Assembly: GCA_015068055.1 (NCBI GenBank)
Contig: SVLG01000010.1
Coordinates: 1 to 38,725, forward strand
DNA: 38,725 nucleotides
DNA from: Oscillospiraceae bacterium
GTDB lineage: Bacteria; Bacillota_A; Clostridia; Oscillospirales; Oscillospiraceae
Direction: 5' to 3'
Part shown: piece by piece, positions 26,184-32,926 of the stretch
Position numbering within the stretch: the first letter of the stretch is position 1
Layout: every line of letters begins with the position of its first letter
Made by a program: the position numbers and the translations under genes
The notes under the pieces: generated by a model
What the model saw: the letters and a program-made list of their open reading frames with translations, nothing else
The model's database searches: none
What the model was told of the DNA's origin: nothing

Positions 26184-27202
26184 GACGGCGCGTCCGAACG
26201 AGCGGTGCCGTCACCGCAGAAAACGGCGGTGAGCAGGGCTTCTGGCCGTCCTATGCGGATATGATGAGCGCCGTGGCGCTGATCCTCTTTTTTCTGATGC
26301 TGGTGAGCTACATACAAAACCTCATCACCGGCAACGACCTGCAGAATACGCAGGAAGTGCTGGCCGATACCGAGGCCCGGCTGGCCCTCACCCTCAGCGA
26401 GGTGGAGGATGCAGAGATCCGGCTGGCCGGTGTGACCGATGACCTCAGCAAGGCCCAGCTGACGCTGGACAGGCAGGAAGAGGAGATTGCGGGCTTCGCG
26501 CTGCTGCTGGAGGAACAGGCGGTGCAGCTGGAAGAGCAGGATAAGCTTCTTGCGGATCAGGAAAAGCTCATTGGAGAGCAGGAAAAGTATCTGGCCGCGG
26601 CCAACAACGAAATCGTGGCCATGCGCGACCAGATGCAGACCATCGCCGTACTGCGTCTCTCCATTCTGGAAAAAATCCGGGAGAGCATCGTCGGCGTTAT
26701 GGGCGATGCCAATAAGGTCAGCATCGGGGATAACGGCAGCATCATTCTCAGCGAGGGCGTCCTCTTCGATCTGGGTTCCTCGGCGGTAAAGCCCGGCAGC
26801 CGCACCATGCTGGATAAGCTCATTGAGGTTTTCACCACCTTCCTTTCCAACCCCGAAAACGCTCAGTATGTGGACAGCATTGTGATCTCCGGCCATACGG
26901 ACATTACCGGCACGGCCCAGACCAACCGGGCCCTGTCCACCGACCGGGCCAACTCCGTTCTGGACTATCTCCTCACCGGCAAGAACGCTCAGCTGGATAA
27001 GTACGCGGAGTATTTCTGTGCCGCCGGTTACGGCGCCACCCGCCCGGTGGAGAGCAACGATACGGAAGCCGGCCGCAGCGCCAACCGCCGCATTGAGATC
27101 TCCATCATCCTCCGGGACGAGACTGTGCTGGAAATCGTGGAGGATTATCTGGCCATCGATCCCCCCGAGGCGGCCAAACCGGCCCCTTCACCGGTACCCT
27201 GA
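26180..27202 (+). CDS. MotB/OmpA-type stator partner with long coiled coil (ZorB-like)
   Basis: This 340-residue protein has a single N-terminal membrane helix preceded by FWPSYADMMSAVALILFF. Asp27 is in the position of the proton-carrying Asp of MotB and ZorB. Residues about 50-165 form a Glu/Gln-rich coiled coil (EEQAVQLEEQDKLLADQEKL). Residues about 190-320 are an OmpA-like peptidoglycan-binding domain with FDLGSSAVKPGS, ISGHTDITG, NRALSTDRANSVLDYL, GYGATRPVESN and RSANRRIEI, so the Asp and Arg ligands for diaminopimelate are present. A Pro-rich tail follows. The long coiled coil would place the wall-binding domain well outside the membrane, fitting a thick Gram-positive wall. No flagellar genes are nearby. 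It is coupled to the previous gene by ATGA and ends at a strong terminator. Confidence 0.88.
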   Translation: MRRRVRTSGAVTAENGGEQGFWPSYADMMSAVALILFFLMLVSYIQNLITGNDLQNTQEVLADTEARLALTLSEVEDAEIRLAGVTDDLSKAQLTLDRQEEEIAGFALLLEEQAVQLEEQDKLLADQEKLIGEQEKYLAAANNEIVAMRDQMQTIAVLRLSILEKIRESIVGVMGDANKVSIGDNGSIILSEGVLFDLGSSAVKPGSRTMLDKLIEVFTTFLSNPENAQYVDSIVISGHTDITGTAQTNRALSTDRANSVLDYLLTGKNAQLDKYAEYFCAAGYGATRPVESNDTEAGRSANRRIEISIILRDETVLEIVEDYLAIDPPEAAKPAPSPVP

Positions 27203-27211
27203 TAAAGCAGC

Positions 27212-27246
27212 AAGCGCCGCAGGCAAGTCACCTGCGGCGCTTTTTT
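27212..27246 (+). terminator. Intrinsic terminator of the motor-like pair
   Basis: AAGCGCCGCAGG (27212-27223) pairs with CCTGCGGCGCTT (27231-27242) around a seven-base loop, followed by four more T. It separates the pair from the LRR gene. Confidence 0.95.
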
Positions 27247-27286
27247 GGAACTTATCAGCGCAGTTTTCGTCTTATTGTAAGAAGAC

Positions 27287-27315
27287 TTGTAGAAAGATAG
27301 TCTTTGTGGTATAAT
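27287..27315 (+). promoter_or_regulatory. Promoter of the LRR gene
   Basis: TTGTAG (27287-27292) and TATAAT (27310-27315) are 17 bases apart, and GAAAGGAT follows eight bases before the ATG at 27347. Confidence 0.78.
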
Positions 27316-27346
27316 AATTGTCCTTATATGTGAAAGGATAACTGCC

Positions 27347-28882
27347 ATGAAATACAGACCGAAAACCGAAAGGATACTTTTTGCCGCAGCGGCGGTGGTG
27401 TTTGCTCTGCTGGTGGTCGTGCTGGTGGGTATGCTTTTTTCCCGTCAGGATAAAAAGACCGAGGGGGACGAAAAGCCCCTTGTCTCCGTCAGCCCCGTGC
27501 CGGTGGAGAGCGCAGCCCCGCAGGGCCTGAAGATCGGCGGCAAGACCGTGGACGAAGAGAGCGATACATTTTACCTCGCTGCCGTGGTGCTGGGTGCAGA
27601 GGACAGAACGAAGCTTTCGTCTCTGAAAAATCTGCGTACCCTCTCGCTGGTGAACTGCGGCCTTGCAGACGTGAGCTTCCTCTCGCAGCTCAGCGGTCTG
27701 ACGACCCTCTATCTCAGCGATAACGCCGTTTCCGACGTGTCTCCCCTCTGCTCTCTGCCGGGGCTTCGCACGCTTTATCTGGACAACAACCCCCTTTCCA
27801 ATCCGGAGCAGCTCAGCCGTCTGCAAAATCTCACCACCCTTTCGCTGAAAGGGGTCGCCGTGGCGGACTATGTGGTGGAGGACCTCCGCGCGGCCATGCC
27901 CGGCTGCAGTATCTTCGATGACGGCGTGGTGGATGCCGCCCGGCCGCTGAGTCTTGGCGGCGTGGACTTCACCGCCGAGGACACCGTGCTGGATCTCTCC
28001 GGTCGCGGCATCAGCGACATCTCCAGACTGGCCTACTGCGAGAAGCTGGAGCGGCTGGATCTCTCCGGCAATCCGCTGGACGGCGTGGGTGTGCTGCGGG
28101 AGCTCGGCACGCTGAAGGTGCTGGAGCTCAGCGGCTGCGGTCTTACGGACGATGACCTTGGTGTGATCATGGGTCTCCGGGGCCTCACCTGGCTGAATCT
28201 TACCGGCAACGGTGAACTCACCGCCGAGGGGCTGGAGGAACTCAAAGAAGCCCTGCCCAACTGCGAAGTGTCCCACGACGAGGTGCATTATCTCATCACC
28301 CTGGGCGGACAGAGCTTCTACAGCAATCTTACCGATCTGGGCCTTGCGGGCGTGGGCATTACGGACCTTCGTGATCTCGAAAAGTGCGAGGCGCTGGAGA
28401 GCGTGAATCTCGCCCGCAACTCCATTGCAGACGCCGCTCCCCTCCGGAACAATATCCATCTCAAGTCCCTGAATCTGGAGGACAACCTTATTGTCGATGT
28501 GAATGCCTTCGGCGTATTTCAGGAACTGGAAACGCTGGATCTCAGCGGCAACCGCATCAGCGACATTACGGCGCTTGCCAATTGTACCGAACTCAAGTGG
28601 CTGGATCTCAGCGGCAATCAGCTGACCTATATCTCCCATCTGGCCCTCTGCTCCAAACTGGAGTGGCTGGATCTCCGCAATAACCCTGCTGTTACCTGGG
28701 ATATGGTGGAGTATCTGCGGCTGATTTTGCCCGCCTGCGAAATTCTCGCGGATGTGACGGCACCCACCCCGGAGCCTCCGCCGCTGCCTACGCCGGAGCC
28801 CACGCCCGTGCCGACGGCGGAACCCACGCCGCCCCCGGCCACAGAACCGCCCCTGGACCCCGATCCGGTGGCACCGGTTTAA
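27347..28882 (+). CDS. Membrane-anchored leucine-rich-repeat surface protein
   Basis: This 511-residue protein has an N-terminal basic segment and one membrane helix (about 10-32, AAAAVVFALLVVVLVGMLF). A short charged/Pro spacer and about fifteen LRR units (about 75-465) follow, with the L-x-x-L-x-L-x-x-N/C-x-L/I pattern and several SDISxLxxCxxLxxLxLSGN-like blocks; some units vary to LPNCEVxxDE. The C-terminus (about 470-511) is rich in Pro-Thr-Glu (PTPEPTPVPTAEPTPPPATE), a wall-spanning or spacer type. No LPXTG motif is seen, so the anchor is the N-terminal helix with the LRR outside. LRR of this kind bind proteins or sugars; no enzyme domain is visible. It has its own promoter and terminator, so it is not in the same transcript as the upstream pair. 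Confidence 0.85.
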   Translation: MKYRPKTERILFAAAAVVFALLVVVLVGMLFSRQDKKTEGDEKPLVSVSPVPVESAAPQGLKIGGKTVDEESDTFYLAAVVLGAEDRTKLSSLKNLRTLSLVNCGLADVSFLSQLSGLTTLYLSDNAVSDVSPLCSLPGLRTLYLDNNPLSNPEQLSRLQNLTTLSLKGVAVADYVVEDLRAAMPGCSIFDDGVVDAARPLSLGGVDFTAEDTVLDLSGRGISDISRLAYCEKLERLDLSGNPLDGVGVLRELGTLKVLELSGCGLTDDDLGVIMGLRGLTWLNLTGNGELTAEGLEELKEALPNCEVSHDEVHYLITLGGQSFYSNLTDLGLAGVGITDLRDLEKCEALESVNLARNSIADAAPLRNNIHLKSLNLEDNLIVDVNAFGVFQELETLDLSGNRISDITALANCTELKWLDLSGNQLTYISHLALCSKLEWLDLRNNPAVTWDMVEYLRLILPACEILADVTAPTPEPPPLPTPEPTPVPTAEPTPPPATEPPLDPDPVAPV

Positions 28883-28888
28883 AAAATC

Positions 28889-28937
28889 AAAAGACCGCCT
28901 AAACTATGTGTACTTACATAGGAAGGCGGTCTTTTTT
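28889..28937. terminator. Extended hairpin terminator, potentially bidirectional
   Basis: AAAAGACCGCCT (28889-28900) pairs with AGGCGGTCTTTT (28924-28935); inside it CTATGT (28904-28909) pairs with ACATAG (28916-28921). There is an A run on the left and a T run on the right, so it can stop the LRR transcript from one side and antisense transcripts from the spoVB-like operon from the other. Confidence 0.9.
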
Positions 28938-28940
28938 GTT

Positions 28941-29525
28941 GTGAAGCAATGGAAAATCTGGGAGCTGGCACTGCTGCTGGCTCTTTCTCTGACAAGTCTG
29001 ACGGGTACATGGTGTGCCGGGCGGCAGGAGGCTCTTTCGTCGGGGCTCATTCGCCTGCATGTTCTGGCCGAGTCGGACAGCCCCGCGGATCAGAGCGCAA
29101 AGCTCCGGGCCCGGGACGCAGTGCTGGAAAGGCTGACTCCGGCCCTTTCCGCTGCCAAAAGCCGTGCCGAGGCTGCGGCGGTGGTGGGGGAGCTGGCGGA
29201 GGAACTGGCGGAGACGGCCCGGCGTGCCGCCGGGGCGGAGCGGGCTGCGCTGGAGCTGGGCCGGGAGTATTATCCCCTGCGGCGGTACAAGAGCTTTTCC
29301 CTGCCGGCGGGGGAATATCTCTCCCTGCGCATCACCCTGGGGGAAGGCCGGGGGCGCAACTGGTGGTGTGTGGTCTATCCGCCGCTCTGCACGGCTCCGG
29401 CGGAGAGCGCCGAAGTTTTTGCCGGGGAGGACTGGCGGCTCATCAGCGAGGACGGGACGTCGTATGAGATCCGGTTTCGGCTGCTGGAACTCTGGGGCGA
29501 ACTGACGGGACGCTTTTCCTCCTGA
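28941..29525 (+). CDS. spoIIR: Stage II sporulation protein R
   Basis: SpoIIR is made in the forespore under sigma-F, is exported, and triggers SpoIIGA to process pro-sigma-E in the mother cell. The roughly 194-residue protein has an N-terminal membrane/signal segment (ELALLLALSLTSLTGTWCAG). The family core includes LIRLHVLAESDSPADQSAKL, RARDAVLERL, FSLPAGEYLSLRITLGEGRG and NWWCVVYPPLC. The GTG at 28941 follows a GGAAGG that is 14 bases away, which is long; the in-frame ATG at 28908 lies inside the terminator hairpin without a ribosome site. The start is therefore uncertain. No sigma-F promoter was recognised upstream. Its 3' 151 bases overlap the converging spoVB-like gene. Family call is very confident. 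Confidence 0.94.
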   Translation: MKQWKIWELALLLALSLTSLTGTWCAGRQEALSSGLIRLHVLAESDSPADQSAKLRARDAVLERLTPALSAAKSRAEAAAVVGELAEELAETARRAAGAERAALELGREYYPLRRYKSFSLPAGEYLSLRITLGEGRGRNWWCVVYPPLCTAPAESAEVFAGEDWRLISEDGTSYEIRFRLLELWGELTGRFSS

Positions 29526-30832
29526 CGAAGGACGACCCATAGTCTTCGCACGCTCAACGTGAAGTTGAAAACCTCGCAGACATACAGTACGGCCATGTAG
29601 CCTGCCAGCCCCCAGCGGGGGACCAGCAGTACCACCAGCACCAGACCCAGCGCCGCTTCGGCGATGTTATAGGCCATGGAGGGCATCATCTGGCCCAGTC
29701 CCTTGAGACAGCCGTCCGTGACGATGTCCGTATACAGGAAGGGGAGCAGGGGGGCCAGGAGACGGATATACAGGGCACAGCCGCGGTCTTTGTAAACCAG
29801 CCAGCCCAAAAGATCGGCGCAGACAAAGAAGAAGACGCTGAAGAAAAGGGAGAATATAAGTGTCAGACGCAGCATCCGCCCAACCCGCTGCCGCAGGGCG
29901 GCGCGGTTTCCGGCCATCTGTGCGGCGGTGAGATCGGGCACCAGCAGCTCGGCCAGCGCCGTCAGCACCGCAGTGGGAAAAATGAGCAGGGGCATAGCCA
30001 TGCCGCCGATGACGCCGTAGCCGGTGAGGGCTGCGTTGGCACTGAGGCCGGAGCGACGGAGGCACTGGGGTACCAGCAGCTGCCGGAAGGTGTTGAGGGT
30101 GCTGCGGGCGTAGGCGGCGGCTGCCAGCGGCAGGGCAATATGCAGAAGCCGCGGGGTAAGTCCCCGGCAGCTTTGCGCCGCCGGCGCGTGGTGTTTTCGG
30201 TCCACAAGACAGAGCAGCCAGAGGGCCAGCAGCCCCAGATAGTCCGCAATGACCCCGGCGAAGACCACGGCACTGCAGCAGCGCTCCAGATCGCCGCCGG
30301 GTACCCGGCTGAGAAACAGGGCTGTCAGAGCAATACGAAGCAGCTGCTCGCAGAATTGTTCCGCTGCCGTTTTCCAGATGCGGCCTACGGCGGTGAAATA
30401 GCCGCAGAAAACGCTGGAGAAGGAGACGGCGGGCATGGACAGGGCGAAGAGGGAGAGAGAACGTACCGTCCGGGCATCCCTGACCCAGAGAAAGCCGATG
30501 GGTTCAGCGGAAAACCAGAGGGTCAGCCCGGCTGCAAGACCGAAGAAGCCCGCGTATGCAAGAGCCCGGTGCAGTACCGCCTTGGCGCTGCCGGGGCGGC
30601 CCAGCCCGGTCTCCTCCGATAGGAGTCTTGTGGTGGCAAAGCGGATGCCGCTGACCGCCAGCGTGGAAAAGAGCATACCCGCTGACAGCACCAGCTGGAA
30701 AAGACCGATGCCGGCTCCGCCGATGTGACCGGCCAGCCATACCTGATACATAAGCCCCAGCAGACGCATTACCAGCGTGGATGCGGTGAGCAGCGCCGTG
30801 TTCCGGGCCAGCTTGTTTTGAAGAAAATCCAT
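29375..30832 (-). CDS. spoVB: SpoVB/MATE-type lipid-linked oligosaccharide flippase
   Basis: This 485-residue protein has about 14 membrane segments. It starts MDFLQNKLARNTALLTASTL with MRLLGLMYQVWLAGHIGGAG and GLFQLVLSAGMLFSTLAVSG, which is the SpoVB/polysaccharide-flippase pattern (MurJ/Wzx superfamily). SpoVB acts in spore cortex peptidoglycan synthesis. The last 49 residues, from QEEKRPVSSP on, are Ser-rich and unlike the family; they are encoded by DNA that also encodes, on the other strand, the C-terminus of SpoIIR. A hairpin immediately upstream covers its ribosome site. Gene order follows recG in the same direction. A general Wzx-type role in the glycan pathway cannot be excluded, but proximity to spoIIR favours sporulation. 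The symbol marks the family, not proven orthology. Confidence 0.8.
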   Translation of the reverse strand: MDFLQNKLARNTALLTASTLVMRLLGLMYQVWLAGHIGGAGIGLFQLVLSAGMLFSTLAVSGIRFATTRLLSEETGLGRPGSAKAVLHRALAYAGFFGLAAGLTLWFSAEPIGFLWVRDARTVRSLSLFALSMPAVSFSSVFCGYFTAVGRIWKTAAEQFCEQLLRIALTALFLSRVPGGDLERCCSAVVFAGVIADYLGLLALWLLCLVDRKHHAPAAQSCRGLTPRLLHIALPLAAAAYARSTLNTFRQLLVPQCLRRSGLSANAALTGYGVIGGMAMPLLIFPTAVLTALAELLVPDLTAAQMAGNRAALRQRVGRMLRLTLIFSLFFSVFFFVCADLLGWLVYKDRGCALYIRLLAPLLPFLYTDIVTDGCLKGLGQMMPSMAYNIAEAALGLVLVVLLVPRWGLAGYMAVLYVCEVFNFTLSVRRLWVVLRQEEKRPVSSPQSSSSRNRISYDVPSSLMSRQSSPAKTSALSAGAVQSGG

Positions 30833-30838
30833 GATGAA

Positions 30839-30869
30839 AGCCCTCCGCCAATACTCTATGCGGAGGGCT
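30839..30869 (-). promoter_or_regulatory. Hairpin overlapping the spoVB-like ribosome site
   Basis: AGCCCTCCGC (30839-30848) and GCGGAGGGCT (30860-30869) form a 10-bp perfect stem around 11 bases, just after the recG stop. On the minus strand the downstream arm contains GGAGGG, the only good Shine-Dalgarno for the ATG at 30832, so the stem would hide it. TTTC follows, so it may also be a weak terminator. Confidence 0.65.
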
Positions 30870-30880
30870 GTTCGCGTTAT

Positions 30881-32926
30881 TCAGTTGAATGTATCTGCCT
30901 TGATCTCGAAAAGCCGCTGGATATGTGCGCGCAGCTCCGGGTAAGCGCGCAGCTCCCCGTCGGAGTCCATGAGCCGCTCTGCTGCCTCCTGAGCGGCACG
31001 GAGTATATCCATGTCCGCTCCCAGATCGGCCATGTGCATCTCCGGGAGACCGTGCTGCCGGGAACCGAAAAAGTCGCCGGGACCCCGGAGACGGAGGTCC
31101 TCCTCCGCTACGGCAAAGCCGTCGCTCATCCTGCACAGCACCCGCAGCCGCTCTTTGGCCTCCTCGCCATCGCTGTCAGAGACGAGGATGCACCAGCTCT
31201 TGTGCGCGCCGCGGCCCACGCGGCCCCGGAGCTGGTGGAGCTGGGAGAGGCCGAAGCGCTCGGCGTTCTCCACGATCATCAGCGATGCGTTGGGGACGTC
31301 CACGCCCACCTCCACCACCGTGGTGGAGACGAGGATGTCCGTTTCCCCGCTGACAAAGGCGGCCATGGCAGCCTCCTTCTCTTTGGGCTTCATCTTCCCG
31401 TGGACGCAGCCTACGCGAAGATCGGGGAAGGTCTCCTGCAGCTTTTTGGCATGCTCCGTGGCACTGGTGAGGTCCATGGGCAGCTCGTCGTTTTCCTCCA
31501 CCATGGGGCAGACCACAAAGACCTGACGGCCTTCGGCCACCTGCTTTCGGATAAAGCCGTTGAGCCGTTCCCGGTAGCTTTCGTCCACGGCGAAGGTGTC
31601 CACCTTCTGCCGTCCCGGGGGCAGCTCGTCGATGACGGAGACATCCAGATCGCCGTAGATGATGAGGGCCAGCGTCCGGGGGATGGGGGTAGCGCTCATG
31701 ACCATTACATGAGGCCGCTGCCCCTTTTCCGTCAGGGCCGAGCGCTGCTCCACGCCGAAGCGGTGCTGCTCGTCGGTGACCACCAGACCGAGTCTGGCAA
31801 AGTCCACCCCTTCCGAAAGGAGCGCGTGGGTACCCACGACCACATGCCAGCGGCCATGGGAGAGAGCGGCTTTTGCCTCCCGCTTTTCTTTGGCGTTCAT
31901 GGAACCGGTGAGAAGGCCCACTTCCATGCCGAGCGGGCCGAGAAAGCCCTGCAGCGTCCGGAGATGCTGCTCGGCGAGGATTTCCGTAGGAGCCATGAGA
32001 GCGCTCTGCCAGCCGTTCTTGTGGGCAAACCACATGCAGGCTGCGGCCACCAGCGTTTTGCCGCTGCCCACATCGCCCTGTATAAGGCGGCTCATACCGC
32101 CGCTGCACATGTCTGCCACGGCTTCTGAAACGGCCCGGCGCTGGGCTGCCGTGGGGGCGAAGGGCAGGGCGGCGTAAAATTCCTCCATGTTGGCCGTGCA
32201 GCAGGGGAGACCCGGCCGCTTTTCCCGCTTGCCCCGCAGCAGGCGCAGGGCGCAGGCCAGAGTAAAGAGTTCTTCAAAGACGATGCGCCGCCTGGCGATG
32301 GCGAGGCTTTCAAAATCCGGAGGAAAATGCACGGTGCGGCAGGCATAAGAGGCAGCACAGAGCTGATTGCGCTCCAGCACCTCCGGCGGCAGCCGCTCGG
32401 GCAATATGTCGGCGCACTCCCGAAGTCCCGCCTCCATCATCTGGATAAGGAGCTTGTTGGAGACACCGTGGGTCAGCCGGTAGATGGGCAGAATGCGCCC
32501 GGTGACCACACCGGCGCGGTCTTCCCGCTCGTAGACCGGGTTGGTCATGGTCTTTTTGAGCAGTGTGCCCTCCACCTTGCCGTAAAAGACATAGCTCTCC
32601 CCGGGGACGAGCTGGTCACGGACATAGCTCTGGTTGAAGTAAGTAATATCCAGCGAGGCGCTTTCATCCACGGCCCGGAGCTTTACGATCTCCAGACCGC
32701 GGCGCACCCGGCTTAAGCGGGGCGCGGAGGCCACCATGGCCCGGATGCAGGCGGTCTCTCCGGGCAAAACGGCTTCGATGGGGCGGTACTGGCTCCGGTC
32801 CTGATAGCTCCGGGGGTAGTAGCTGAGAAGGTCACCCAGACTGCGGATGCCGAGCTTGGCGAGGGTTTTGGCCCGCTGCTCGCCCACGCCCTTTATATAA
32901 CGGATGTCGGTTTGCAGATCGGCCAT
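30881..32926 (-). CDS. recG: ATP-dependent DNA helicase RecG
   Basis: RecG remodels stalled replication forks and branched DNA. The 681-residue protein has the N-terminal wedge domain (IRYIKGVGEQRAKTLAKLGI, then LLSYYPRSYQDRS). It has Walker A in GDVGSGKTLVAAACM, the RecG-type DEQHRFGVEQR box, VMSATPIPRTLAL, and the C-terminal QLHQLRGRVGRG helicase motif. Length is normal. It begins one base into the ABC-F stop (TAATG), so the genes are translationally coupled. It is the fourth gene of the minus operon from 37867. The hairpin after it may reduce transcript flow into the spoVB-like gene. Confidence 0.97.
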   Translation of the reverse strand: MADLQTDIRYIKGVGEQRAKTLAKLGIRSLGDLLSYYPRSYQDRSQYRPIEAVLPGETACIRAMVASAPRLSRVRRGLEIVKLRAVDESASLDITYFNQSYVRDQLVPGESYVFYGKVEGTLLKKTMTNPVYEREDRAGVVTGRILPIYRLTHGVSNKLLIQMMEAGLRECADILPERLPPEVLERNQLCAASYACRTVHFPPDFESLAIARRRIVFEELFTLACALRLLRGKREKRPGLPCCTANMEEFYAALPFAPTAAQRRAVSEAVADMCSGGMSRLIQGDVGSGKTLVAAACMWFAHKNGWQSALMAPTEILAEQHLRTLQGFLGPLGMEVGLLTGSMNAKEKREAKAALSHGRWHVVVGTHALLSEGVDFARLGLVVTDEQHRFGVEQRSALTEKGQRPHVMVMSATPIPRTLALIIYGDLDVSVIDELPPGRQKVDTFAVDESYRERLNGFIRKQVAEGRQVFVVCPMVEENDELPMDLTSATEHAKKLQETFPDLRVGCVHGKMKPKEKEAAMAAFVSGETDILVSTTVVEVGVDVPNASLMIVENAERFGLSQLHQLRGRVGRGAHKSWCILVSDSDGEEAKERLRVLCRMSDGFAVAEEDLRLRGPGDFFGSRQHGLPEMHMADLGADMDILRAAQEAAERLMDSDGELRAYPELRAHIQRLFEIKADTFN

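Noticed and set aside
25272..27202. Calling this a Zorya defence system
   Set aside because: No ZorC, ZorD or ZorE candidate on either side; the flanks are a YczE-like gene and an LRR gene.
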